Shown: piece by piece, positions 51,179-61,000 of the stretch
Layout of the letters: each line of letters starts with the position of its first letter
Position numbering within the stretch: position 1 is the first letter of the stretch
From: Bog-473 sp963755495
GTDB lineage: Bacteria > Actinomycetota > Acidimicrobiia > Acidimicrobiales > RAAP-2
Length of the DNA stretch: 64,000 nucleotides
Direction: 5' to 3'
NCBI GenBank assembly: GCA_963755495.1
Contig: CAVWJS010000012.1
Coordinates: 310,001-374,000 of the forward strand
The notes under the pieces: model-generated
Databases searched by the model: none
What the model saw: only the letters and a program-made list of their open reading frames with translations
What the model was told of the DNA's origin: nothing
Position numbers and translations under genes: made by a program

Positions 51179-51924
51179 AGGGCCTCCGTGGTTGGTTGTC
51201 TGGCGGAATGTGTGGGGCGGCGAAACACCGAGAGCGCAAGGAAGACGACGACCCGCAGCAGGTAACCAGCTGCGCGTGCCGGCGATTGGCTGGGTGATCC
51301 GGCGAGCCGGGGGCGCATGGTCACGGGAACCTGATCAATCCTCCCGCCCGCATCGGCCACGATCATCAACGACTCGATCGTGTCGGAGAGGTAGTCAGCC
51401 GGATAGCAGCGGGCAAAGAGCTCGATGGCGGCGCGGTTGTGGGCGCGGAATCCCGATGTCACGTCGGTGAGCCTGGTCTTGGTCACGCGTGAGAGGTGCC
51501 GGGCCAGAATCCTCATGGCCAGTCTCCGGGCCCGCGGCACGGCGATGTCCTCGGTGCCGGCGAATCGGGCGCCGATGACCACCTGGGGACCTGGCTCGTC
51601 ATCGAGCTGGGCCAGGAGCAGTTTGATATCACGGGCATCGTGCTGGCCGTCCGCGTCGACCTGGAGAAGGACGTCGTAACCGTGCGACTCCGCCACCTTG
51701 AAGCCAACCCGCATGGCCCCCCCGACACCGAGGGTGAACGGATTGGTGACCACCTGGGCTCCGGCGGCCAGGGCCTGTTCACCGGTGTGATCGGACGAGC
51801 CGTCGTCCACGACCAAAATGGTGGCCCCTGCGATGGCATCCTGCACCTCCTTCACCACCAGGGCGACGGTGCCCGCCTCGTTGAGGGCGGGCAGCACCAC
51901 GATGATGCGCGGGAGCCTGGTCAC
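51175..51924 (-). CDS. GT2 polyprenyl-phosphate glycosyltransferase
   Basis: 249 residues. GT-A fold: IIVVLPALNEAGTVALVV, ILVVDDGSSDHTGEQA, the metal-binding DADGQHD (VLLQVDADGQHDARDI) and a DVTSGFRAHNR acceptor loop. Typical of DPM1-like enzymes that charge a lipid phosphate with mannose or glucose, the donor for the GT-C enzymes in this cluster. Overlaps both neighbours by four bases. Confidence 0.9.
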   Translation of the reverse strand: MTRLPRIIVVLPALNEAGTVALVVKEVQDAIAGATILVVDDGSSDHTGEQALAAGAQVVTNPFTLGVGGAMRVGFKVAESHGYDVLLQVDADGQHDARDIKLLLAQLDDEPGPQVVIGARFAGTEDIAVPRARRLAMRILARHLSRVTKTRLTDVTSGFRAHNRAAIELFARCYPADYLSDTIESLMIVADAGGRIDQVPVTMRPRLAGSPSQSPARAAGYLLRVVVFLALSVFRRPTHSARQPTTEAL

Positions 51925-53279
51925 CCGATCAGCGCCGGTACGTCTGGACGGTCATCGAGAGGGGGATCGAGTTGTGGCGCAAGCTCCTGGCGCCGCAGAC
52001 GCGACCAGACCGCGTCGAGTGCGACCGCGGCCAGAAGTGCCAGTGACACCTCGAAAGTGGTCCGGTAGCGGGTCTGGCCGAAGGTCAGGGCGCTGGCGCA
52101 CACGACGTTGAGGGCGATGGCCCAGAGCGGGAAGGACATCACCCGGCGGCGCCGGAGAATGACCGTGCCGCCGATCGAAAGCGCCAGCAGGGCGTAGTAC
52201 ATGCCGAGCCCGACGGCGGCCCACGTGTAGGGCCGGGTCTCCACGTAGGAGTCGATCTGGACCTGCTCGAAGGGGTGAAAGAACGCGAAAGTACGGCCGA
52301 TCTTCGCCAGGGTCACGGGGATCAGCCGGTCCTCATGGTGCCGGACATAGGTGAGGGCGAGATGCTCGAACTCGTCACCCTGTGCCACATCGTTCGCTTT
52401 GGGGTGCTCCTTGAACCACGGACTGTAGGAATAGGCCAGGGCGCAAGGCATCGACCAGTAGCCCTCGTTCGAACCCGACCAGACGGAGGCACAGTCGGCC
52501 GAGGCCAACGTCACCCCCAGACCGGCCGATATGAAGATCGGTTTTTGGAACCGGCTGAGGTTGTACCCGACCCAGGGTGCGACGACGAGTGCCGTGGCCA
52601 GCCCGGTGACGGCCAGGATGGTGATGCGGTTCCTCCAGCTGAGCGCGCGGGCCAAGAGGACAAGGGGAATGACAAGGAACAGGACAAGGAGGCTGAGTTC
52701 GTCGCGCCCGAGCATGGTGACGCCCATGGCGATGCCCAACCAGATCCCCCGTTTGAGGCTCGGGACCTTCCAGAAGCGGTAGGCGCAGAGCAAGAGCATG
52801 GCCACCAGCAAAGGGGCGATCGTCTCCGACAGCGCCAGCTCGTTGGTCATCCAGATATTGGGGTACACGGCGATCAGGAATGCGGCGATGAGACCCACCC
52901 GCCGCCCCGCGATCTCGCGCCCGGTGTAGGCGCAGGCGGCGATGCCCGCCGTGCCGAGAAGGCAGCACCACACGCGCGCCTCGAGAAAGGTCTTGAGACC
53001 AATGACCTGGGGGATGGCTTGCGTGAGGATGAACAACGGAGGGAAATCCGCCGACTGCACCACCTGGTGGTGCATCTTGGGGGGAATGTAGTAGTACGGG
53101 TTGATGAAGCCGTGCCCCTCTAGGAGGAGTTTGGCGCCGTTGAAGTAGAAGTAGGCATCCCCGCCGGCGATCTTCCCGGGGTGGACGTAGACGCTGGCCA
53201 ATCGGATGGCGAGGCCCGCCACCATGCACAGCCCCAGCCACATCCACCAGCTGTTGGGCAACCCCCTCCCGTGACGCAT
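51921..53279 (-). CDS. GT-C/GT39-like membrane glycosyltransferase
   Basis: 452 residues, about eleven helices. First loop has PGKIAGGDAYFYFNGAKLLL with the acidic GDAYFY motif, and later DFPPLFILTQAIP and NIWMTNELALSETIAPLL, as in PMT_2/ArnT-like proteins. First gene of a three-gene reverse operon with the GT2 enzyme and DUF2304, which would supply its lipid-linked sugar. Confidence 0.82.
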   Translation of the reverse strand: MRHGRGLPNSWWMWLGLCMVAGLAIRLASVYVHPGKIAGGDAYFYFNGAKLLLEGHGFINPYYYIPPKMHHQVVQSADFPPLFILTQAIPQVIGLKTFLEARVWCCLLGTAGIAACAYTGREIAGRRVGLIAAFLIAVYPNIWMTNELALSETIAPLLVAMLLLCAYRFWKVPSLKRGIWLGIAMGVTMLGRDELSLLVLFLVIPLVLLARALSWRNRITILAVTGLATALVVAPWVGYNLSRFQKPIFISAGLGVTLASADCASVWSGSNEGYWSMPCALAYSYSPWFKEHPKANDVAQGDEFEHLALTYVRHHEDRLIPVTLAKIGRTFAFFHPFEQVQIDSYVETRPYTWAAVGLGMYYALLALSIGGTVILRRRRVMSFPLWAIALNVVCASALTFGQTRYRTTFEVSLALLAAVALDAVWSRLRRQELAPQLDPPLDDRPDVPALIG

Positions 53280-53395
53280 GACCGGTCAGCCTATGTCCCC
53301 GCACCGGGGTGGCGTGGTTTCCCTGCGCGAGAGAAGCCCCTGGTCAGGACCGATCGTGACATCGAGATCACCCTGACGTGTAACGATCATTGGCC

Positions 53396-55384
53396 GTGAC
53401 CGCCACGGATCTCGCCCCCGGAGCGCCACTGCGGGTCGTGGGCGTAAGCGCCCCGTCCCGCGACCACATCGCCGGGTTGGACGGCATTCGCGCCATCGCG
53501 GTGATCGGTGTGCTCGGCTTCCACGCCGGTGTGCCGGGATTCGGCGGCGGCCTGCTCGGCGTCGACATCTTCTTCGTGCTGTCCGGCTACCTCATCACCT
53601 CGCTACTGGTGGCCGAATGGACCCGTACGGGCAACCTGAGCTTTCTCCGCTTCTATGAGCGGCGGGCCCGCCGCCTGCTACCGGGTCTTTTTCTCCTCCT
53701 CCTTCTGGTGGCGGTGTACGCCCACTGGTTTGCGGAAACCGACACGTTGAGCGAACTCAGGGGCGACGCGTTCTCGACGCTGGCCTACGTGGCCAATTGG
53801 CGGTTCATCTTCTCTGGGCAGAGCTATTTCGTGCACTTCGGTCCGCCGTCGCCCCTCCTGCATACCTGGTCGCTGGCCGTCGAAGAGCAGTTCTATTTGA
53901 TCTGGCCGGGCGTGGCGTTCCTGGTGCTGCGCTGGCGAGGACGGCGGGGACTGGCTGCGGTGGCCGCGGCCGGGATCGTGCTGTCGGCCATCTTGACCGT
54001 GGTGCTGTTCCGCCATGGCGTGAGCGTCTCTCGCCTCTACTACGGCACCGATGCCCGGACCCAAGAGGTGATGGTCGGCGCCTTGCTGGCCCTCCTTGCG
54101 CCGTCGATCGTCCGCCGGACCGGGCGCGGCGTAGCCCTCGTGGGCACCGCCGCCGCCCTGATGTTGCTGTGGGCGCTCCACGTCGTGAGCGGCCAAGGAG
54201 CCTTTCTCTACGAGGGCGGCTTCCTCCTGATCGCGGCGGCGACGGCTGGCGTCATTGTTCTGGTCATGGTGCGCCCACGAGCGGTGGCGGCTCGTGTTCT
54301 CTCCTCGACGGTGCTCGGCTACTTCGGGCGCATCTCCTACGGCCTCTACCTGTACCACTACCCGTTGTTCTTGATGATCGACAATCAGCACACCGGGCTC
54401 ACGGGGCCCACGTTGCTCGGTGCCCGGCTCGGCGCCACACTGGCCGCCGCCGTCGTGTCGTACCACTGCATCGAGATGCCGATCCGGCAACACCGGGCCC
54501 TACTTGGTTGGCACTTCGTGGCGTCCCTCCCGATCGCCGTTGGAGTGGTCATCGTCGCCCTCGTGCTCTCGACGACCGCACCGCCCCCGTCGGCGGCCGT
54601 CAAGCCCACGCGAGCCGGTTTGTTCGCACTTCCGAAATCACCGCCGCCCGGTCTGCCCCCCGGCCATCAGGTCCGGGTCCTCCTCCTGGGCGACTCGATG
54701 GCCCTGACCCTGGGCTACGGGCTCAAGGTGCAGGCAAAGCGCTGGGGCGCCACAGTCGACAACCAGGGTCAGATCGGGTGCGATCTGGATCCGAACAGCA
54801 CGGTCAACATCGAAGGGTCGATCACCAAAGCGGCGCAAGGGTGCGCGGGTTGGCCGACCAAGTGGCGCAAGATGATCGACACCCTCGATCCCGACGTCGT
54901 GGCGGTGGAGCTGGGCCGGTGGGAGGTCTCGGATCGCATCGTCGACGGGCACTGGACCCAGATCGGGCAGCCGGCGTGGGATCACCTCTACGCGGCCGAG
55001 CTCTCGCAGGCGATTCGGATCCTGTCGTCGAAGGGAGCGCATGTGGTGATCTTCACCCTGCCCTACATTGCGCAGACGACCGAAGCGCCGAACGGGACCC
55101 CCTGGGACATCAACCAACCCGTGCGGACCAACGACTACAACGCGCTGGTGCGCCTGGTCGTCGCCCGTTCCTCGGGGCGTGCCTCGGTCTTCGATCTGAA
55201 CCGCGCTATTGATCCCCACGGGGTCTACACGTCCTACCTCGACGGCGTCCGGGTCCGTAATCCCGATGACGAGCACCTGTCCGTGCTCGGCGGGGAGCTC
55301 CTGCGACCGCTGATCCTGCCGTCCCTCGTGCGGCTGGGGCTGGCCCACGCTTTGGCGCACCCGGTCCCGGGTGCGCATCAGTAG
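53396..55384 (+). CDS. Acyltransferase 3 (OafA-like) with C-terminal SGNH domain
   Basis: About 662 residues. Membrane acyltransferase part ~20-390: GLDGIRAIAVIGVLGFHAGV with the catalytic His, DIFFVLSGYLITSLL, RFYERRARRLLPGLF and VEEQFYLIWPG. SGNH hydrolase part ~420-650: VRVLLLGDSMALTLGYG with the Ser and a C-terminal DDEHLSVLGG with Asp-His. The layout matches O-acetylases of surface glycans or peptidoglycan. GTG at 53396 follows TAACGAT closely, hinting at a leaderless start. Confidence 0.88.
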   Translation: MTATDLAPGAPLRVVGVSAPSRDHIAGLDGIRAIAVIGVLGFHAGVPGFGGGLLGVDIFFVLSGYLITSLLVAEWTRTGNLSFLRFYERRARRLLPGLFLLLLLVAVYAHWFAETDTLSELRGDAFSTLAYVANWRFIFSGQSYFVHFGPPSPLLHTWSLAVEEQFYLIWPGVAFLVLRWRGRRGLAAVAAAGIVLSAILTVVLFRHGVSVSRLYYGTDARTQEVMVGALLALLAPSIVRRTGRGVALVGTAAALMLLWALHVVSGQGAFLYEGGFLLIAAATAGVIVLVMVRPRAVAARVLSSTVLGYFGRISYGLYLYHYPLFLMIDNQHTGLTGPTLLGARLGATLAAAVVSYHCIEMPIRQHRALLGWHFVASLPIAVGVVIVALVLSTTAPPPSAAVKPTRAGLFALPKSPPPGLPPGHQVRVLLLGDSMALTLGYGLKVQAKRWGATVDNQGQIGCDLDPNSTVNIEGSITKAAQGCAGWPTKWRKMIDTLDPDVVAVELGRWEVSDRIVDGHWTQIGQPAWDHLYAAELSQAIRILSSKGAHVVIFTLPYIAQTTEAPNGTPWDINQPVRTNDYNALVRLVVARSSGRASVFDLNRAIDPHGVYTSYLDGVRVRNPDDEHLSVLGGELLRPLILPSLVRLGLAHALAHPVPGAHQ

Positions 55385-55385
55385 T

Positions 55386-56645
55386 ATGCGCTATTCGAAT
55401 TCGGGGGGCGGCGTGAGAGACGGCAGCACAGGTGAGTCCGTCGGCCCCGAGAGCGTCGCGGCGGTCGACCCGCTCGAGGATCTGCAACGACAGCGGACGC
55501 AGAGCCGGGACCGGATGCGTCGGACGGCCCTGGAGGCCGGTATCCGCCGGGTCGACGTCGTGGCCTGGCGCGACCTCGATGACGCGGAAGCCGGGGGGTC
55601 CGAGCTGCATGCGCACGAGATCCTCGAACGATGGGCCGATGCCGGCATCGATGTGCGCCTCTGGACGTCCAGGGTGGACGGGGCGGCGCGCGAGATCGTC
55701 CGTAACGGGTACACCGTCAACCGTCGTGCTGGCCGTTACGCCGTGTTCCCCCGGACGGCCCTGGCCGGGATCCGGCGCAAGATCGGGACCGGCGACGCTC
55801 TGGTCGAGATCTGGAACGGTATGCCCTTCTTTTCGCCGCTGTGGAGCCGGACGCCCCGTATCGTCTTCCTGCATCACGTCCACGCCGAGATGTGGGACAT
55901 GGTCCTCTCGCCCCGACTGGCCCGCCTTGGTCGCACCCTCGAGTCCCGGATTGCTCCGCCCTTTTACCGGAAGAGCCAGATCATCACCCTGTCGGAGTCG
56001 GCCAGGCGCGATTTGGTCAGGCGGCTGAAGCACCCCACTGACCGGGTTACCGTCGTCCCCCCCGGGGTCGACCCGCGGTTCACCCCAGCAGGGCCACTCA
56101 ACCCGAGACCGCTGGTGGTCGGGGTGGGACGGCTTGTCCCCGTCAAGCGGTTCGACCTCTTCATTGAGGCGATGATCGTCCTCAAGACCAGCCATCCCGA
56201 ACTCGAGGCCATGATCATCGGCGAGGGCTACGAGCGGCCGGCACTCGAAGCCCAGATCGCCGCAGCCGGCGCCGGCGGATGGTTCTCGCTGCCGGGCCGG
56301 CTCCCCGACGCTGACCTGATTGCCGCCTACCGGCGGGCCTGGGTGGTGGACTCCACGTCGTCGCACGAAGGCTGGGGCATGACCCTCACCGAGGCCGCCG
56401 CATGCGGAACCCCGGCCGTGGCCACCCGGATAGCCGGCCACGAGGATGCCGTCATCGACGGCGAATCCGGGTTCCTCGTTTCTTCGATGCCCGAGCTGGT
56501 GGAGGCGACGGGGTCGATCCTGTCCAACCCGATGTTGCGCCGCAGGCTGAGTCAGGGTGCGCTGCGACGTGTCGAGGACATGACGTGGGAACAGACGGCC
56601 TCCCTGGCCCTCGAAGCGTTGGCCGCCCAGGTGATGCGGAGATGA
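55386..56645 (+). CDS. GT4 family glycosyltransferase
   Basis: About 419 residues. GT-B fold: N-terminal DLDDAEAGGSELHAHEILER, middle LHHVHAEMWDMVL, C-terminal PLVVGVGRLVPVKRFDLFIE, and the donor-site VDSTSSHEGWGMTLTEAAACG with the E-x7-E motif. Retaining transferase using a nucleotide sugar on the cytoplasmic side. The start could also be GTG at 55413. Follows the acyltransferase by one base and overlaps the next by ATGA. Confidence 0.87.
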   Translation: MRYSNSGGGVRDGSTGESVGPESVAAVDPLEDLQRQRTQSRDRMRRTALEAGIRRVDVVAWRDLDDAEAGGSELHAHEILERWADAGIDVRLWTSRVDGAAREIVRNGYTVNRRAGRYAVFPRTALAGIRRKIGTGDALVEIWNGMPFFSPLWSRTPRIVFLHHVHAEMWDMVLSPRLARLGRTLESRIAPPFYRKSQIITLSESARRDLVRRLKHPTDRVTVVPPGVDPRFTPAGPLNPRPLVVGVGRLVPVKRFDLFIEAMIVLKTSHPELEAMIIGEGYERPALEAQIAAAGAGGWFSLPGRLPDADLIAAYRRAWVVDSTSSHEGWGMTLTEAAACGTPAVATRIAGHEDAVIDGESGFLVSSMPELVEATGSILSNPMLRRRLSQGALRRVEDMTWEQTASLALEALAAQVMRR

Positions 56646-58009
56646 TCGACGACGTGACCACCGTCGGGGCCCTCGACGTCGCCCCCGAGGCGATCGACGT
56701 CGCGCCGGAGGCGAGCGACATCGCGCCGGAGGCGATCGATGCGGCCTCTCCACCGGCGGACGGTATCGGGAAGAAACGAGGCGTCCTGCGTCGCCGAGGA
56801 CGTGACGAACCGGTCAAGCCCCGACGCTTTCCCTGTTTCGACGGTCTCCGGGCCATCGCGGCCATCACCGTGGTCGGGGTCCACACGGCGTTCGTCTCGG
56901 GATTTACCACCTCGTCGCCCGACGGCATCTACACGGCTCGGCTCGAGATCGGCGTCACCGTCTTCTTTCTGATTTCGGGCTTCCTGCTCTACCGTCCCTT
57001 CGCGGCGTCACACATAGCGGGACGGACCGCTCCCGCCACGGGACCGTTCTGGGCCCGTCGACTCCTGCGGATCGTGCCGGCCTATTGGCTCGCTTTCACC
57101 GTGGTGAGTTACGTCATGAAGGGCGACGTCCATCTTCTCCATGGTTGGAGAAACGACGTCATCTACTACGGGTTCGCCCAGATCTACTTCCCCAAGGTGG
57201 TGCTCACCGGAGTGTCACAAGCGTGGTCGCTGAACACCGAGATCACCTTCTATTTCTTCCTCCCGCTGTACGCGGCGGCGTTGGCTCTGCGTCGAAGCCG
57301 ACGTTCCGATAGCCGTCAGCTCTTCTACGAGCTCCTCGGGGTGGTGATTCTCATCGGCATCAGCCTCGGATTTCGCACGTTCCTCTTCCATCAGCACACG
57401 CTCGAAGCGCATGTGATGCCCATCTGGTTGCCCTCTTGGCTCGACATGTTCGGACTGGGCATGTTTCTCGCCGTCATGAGCAGCTGGCTGGCCCACCGCG
57501 ACCGCCAGCCCAAATGGCTGTGGTCCCCGTTCATGCCTTGGATGAGTTGGGCCTGCGCCGGCGTCGCTTTCTGGGCCGTGTCCCACCTGCACATCCCGAT
57601 CGTCCCCATCTACACCGACCATCTACGGATGAACCTGGAACGCCAGAGCCTGTACGGGGCCTTCGCCTTCTTTCTACTCTTGCCGGCGGTCTTTGGCTCC
57701 CAACCACGCGGGCTGATCCGCCGTTTCCTGGCCTGCAAGCCCATGATGGGCCTCGGCCTGGTCTCGTACGGCATCTACCTGTGGCACCAGGGATGGCTAC
57801 TCGTCTATCTGCGCTGGACCCACCGCAACTTGAACTTCCCCTTCGGGTTGCCCTGGTGGCAGCTGTTCCTCGCTGTCCTGGGATTGGCGGTTGCGAGCGC
57901 AACCCTGAGCTATGTCCTCTTCGAGCGCCCGATCCTCAATCTGAAGGACCGCATCGGATGGTGGTCACGGCAGAGCCGTCCGGCCCATGCACCACGACCA
58001 TCCGCTTAG
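56642..58009 (+). CDS. Acyltransferase 3 family membrane protein
   Basis: About 455 residues. A disordered N-terminus with three copies of a seven-residue unit (VAPEAID-like, 21-bp DNA repeat at ~56685-56747) precedes the domain: CFDGLRAIAAITVVGVHTAF with the catalytic His, GVTVFFLISGFLLYRPF, RRLLRIVPAYWLAF and ten helices. There is no SGNH domain, unlike the other acyltransferase here. Converges on the AftD-like gene with a 4-base overlap of stops. Confidence 0.87.
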   Translation: MIDDVTTVGALDVAPEAIDVAPEASDIAPEAIDAASPPADGIGKKRGVLRRRGRDEPVKPRRFPCFDGLRAIAAITVVGVHTAFVSGFTTSSPDGIYTARLEIGVTVFFLISGFLLYRPFAASHIAGRTAPATGPFWARRLLRIVPAYWLAFTVVSYVMKGDVHLLHGWRNDVIYYGFAQIYFPKVVLTGVSQAWSLNTEITFYFFLPLYAAALALRRSRRSDSRQLFYELLGVVILIGISLGFRTFLFHQHTLEAHVMPIWLPSWLDMFGLGMFLAVMSSWLAHRDRQPKWLWSPFMPWMSWACAGVAFWAVSHLHIPIVPIYTDHLRMNLERQSLYGAFAFFLLLPAVFGSQPRGLIRRFLACKPMMGLGLVSYGIYLWHQGWLLVYLRWTHRNLNFPFGLPWWQLFLAVLGLAVASATLSYVLFERPILNLKDRIGWWSRQSRPAHAPRPSA

Positions 58010-61000
58010 GCGGGTGGCGCTGAGCCGTCCTGTGGGTCGTCAGTAACTTCGGGTCCGCTCGCCGTGCGTGCGGGGGCCTGGCGACGGAGCTCCACCAACG
58101 CGTCAGCAGCCAGGCAGGCCACGGCGGCCCAGGCCAAAACCGCCGCCGTCGAAAATGTGGGCGCCCATGTGCCTCCCGCCTGCACCGGATGGGTGACCTG
58201 GTCCACCACCACGACCGTGCCGGCCGCGATCATCAGCCCGACGGCGCCTGCAGTCAGGAGGCGCCGGGCCCGCGCCACCAGCATTGCGGCCGCCGTTGCC
58301 ACGCCCACCACGAGCCCGATCCAGGGGCGGGTGACCGTAGCCAGGACGGCACCGACGAGCAGGGCGCTGACCGCAACGGCTAGTGGTCGGGGTCGAGATC
58401 GGGTCGGCGGGTACGTGAGGGGGGAGGCCAGGGTAGCGATCAACGCCGGCGAGTCCGCCAAGAGCACCGCGCCCCCGCGTCCTGTTCCCGCCTCCGCCGC
58501 GTCCCGCTGATGCCTGCCGCGTCGCCTCCTTCTGATCCGGTCCGGACTGAGCGAGATCAACAGGGCGGCGACTAGGCCGGCTCCCGAAACGAGCAACGCA
58601 GCCCAGATCACCCGCTGGGGGGCCCATCGAAGGGTGACGGTCAGCGTTCCATCGTGGATTTCGCCGGCCACCGCGTCCGGGTTCACGATCCACCCGTTAG
58701 CGAAACCGTCGATCATCTCGGGTGCGCCGAGGGAGGGGCCGCCGCCGACGGTGGCCGTCCATCCCTTGTTGATGCTCTCGCCGAGTACCAGGTGGAATGG
58801 GTCGGACGCGGCGGTGATGCCCTTCACCTGGACGTGGATGGTGGTGGCGGACTGCGAGGTGACGTGAGCCTTCGGCACACTCGAAGAACGCGAGGGGGCA
58901 ACCAGGGCGGTGGCTGACACGTCGGGCATTCCCGCCCCACCGGCCGCGGAATCGAGGGCCAACGTGTCGAGATTCCATCCGGTTGTGTGGCCGTTCGCGG
59001 CCTCCAGGACATGGGTGCCGGCCCCCAGGTGCAGTCCGGCCGCGTCAGGCCCACACAGGGAGACCTTCAGCGCGTTGCCGGCGAGCGCCGTGGAGGACGA
59101 CCCGCTGACGCTGACCCAGATCGGCTGCCCGTCGATGCTGAGGAGATCGCTCTGGCACGAGGTCGGGATCGCCGCGGGCGGGGGAGGATCGATGACACCA
59201 GGTATGCCCAACTCAGCGATGCCCACGGGCAGAGCAGTGAGGTGGCGAGAGGTGTAGCTGCGCGTAGAGCGAAGTTTCACGCCGGACACGGTGAATTGCA
59301 GGTGTTGCCCGTGCTGGGCGGGAAAGGTGACCGGGACCGTGACCACCGATCCGGCCCTGGTGCCTGCCTTTAGCGGGGGGATAGGGACCTTCGTCGAACC
59401 GTTCTCGGTGGCTACCGTCAGTTCGGTCGGGACCGAGTGCTTGCCGTCGTCGACGATCTGCAGGTTGAGATGGTCGAAGGTGATTGGCTTGGGGAGATCG
59501 ACGTGGATCCACGAGCCGAGTTGGCTGGCTGCCCCGAAGCCCGGGCTCCATACCGTTGCCGGGTTCCCGTCGAGCGCGGCAGAGGCCCCGGCGCTCAGGT
59601 CCCCCGGAAGCCGTCCCTTTGAGTAGGCCACGATCCCCGAGGCCGCTTCGCGGCCGACAAGGCGGTCGATCTGGTCGTCGGGGATGAGCGCGTTGATCCT
59701 GGCGGTGCCCGTCAGGGTGAAAGTCCGGGCATTGGGCAGTGCAAAGGACCGGTCGATGCTCACCTCCGGGTCCTGGCGGGGCGGGTAGGGAGAGACGCGC
59801 TCGCGGGTGAGCAGGATGACCAGCCGGTCAGCGGCCGTAGAGGTCTCGGTGCCCCCGAGAACGTCGCTGGGCAGGTCGATGAGCTCAGTTGCCGTGGTGT
59901 CGGCCACCCGGACCTCGGAGAATCCCACCGATGACGGCCCGGCGTTGAGGTCGGTCCCCTTCAGATTGGTCGCATCGATGCGGATCCTCAGGGTGCTGAA
60001 CGTCCTGGACGGGAACGTGATGGTCTGGCCCTGCGCGGTCCTCGAACCCGCTCCCAGATGGACGGTGAGCGGATGGCCACCGTCGAAGGTGAGCGTGGCC
60101 TTGGTGATCCACCGATTGTTGCCTCCGGTGAGCGGCTGGACCAGGTTCACGGCACTGGTCGTCGTGGGCCGATTGAACTGCACCTGCCACCACTGGCCAA
60201 TCGGTTGACCGAAGGCGCCCGTCTCCCAGGCGGTGTCGGGATTGCCGTCTATGGCTTGCGAGGGCCGATCCTCGGGCAGATAGGTGACGGTGTCCCCGTA
60301 AGAAGAGGCGGTGACCGCGCGCACGCCGAGGTACGAGGCCACCGTGTAGGAGGTGATCGGTGCCCCGGGGAAGAGCACGATGGGGGAGTTCGACGGGTCG
60401 GTCTGCTGGGGCTGGGTCGCGGCGAGGGTCTGGCCCGCCTCGTCGACGATCGTGTCCCACCGGAAGGCCCGCCGGCGGTTCGTGTCGGTGACCACCACCG
60501 TCGCACCCTGCGCCAGTGCGGCTTTCAGCTGACCGGGATGCTGGTCGAGGGTCCCGGCGTACAGCACGGTGGGGTTATTGGCCAGTAAGCCGGCGCCGGC
60601 CGTGGCCACCAGACCTTCCCCGTCGCCGTCAAGCACCACGGGCGACGCGGTGGCCTCGGCGCGCACGATCGGCCGCGGGTTGGCCACGGCCATCACCTCC
60701 AGCGGGCATGGTTCGACCGCATTGGGGTGCGCCAGTGACTCCTCGTCCAGCTGGGGCAGTGGGCCATGGTCAGGCCGGGGGGTCCCGTAACAGGTTGGCG
60801 CGCCCAGGCCGTCGGGCGTGGGCTGCAGTTCGGCCCACAGCTGCGTCGGCGGGGGTTGGTCGTAATGCTCGTAGTTGAGATCCGACTGCACGAGCACGTC
60901 ACCGACACTCATGAGGCGGGCGATCGGGGCGAGAGCATTGGGGTTCGACGCTCCCACCTGCAGCGGATTGTCGAGGGCGTAGAGGAGGTCCTCGGTGGCG

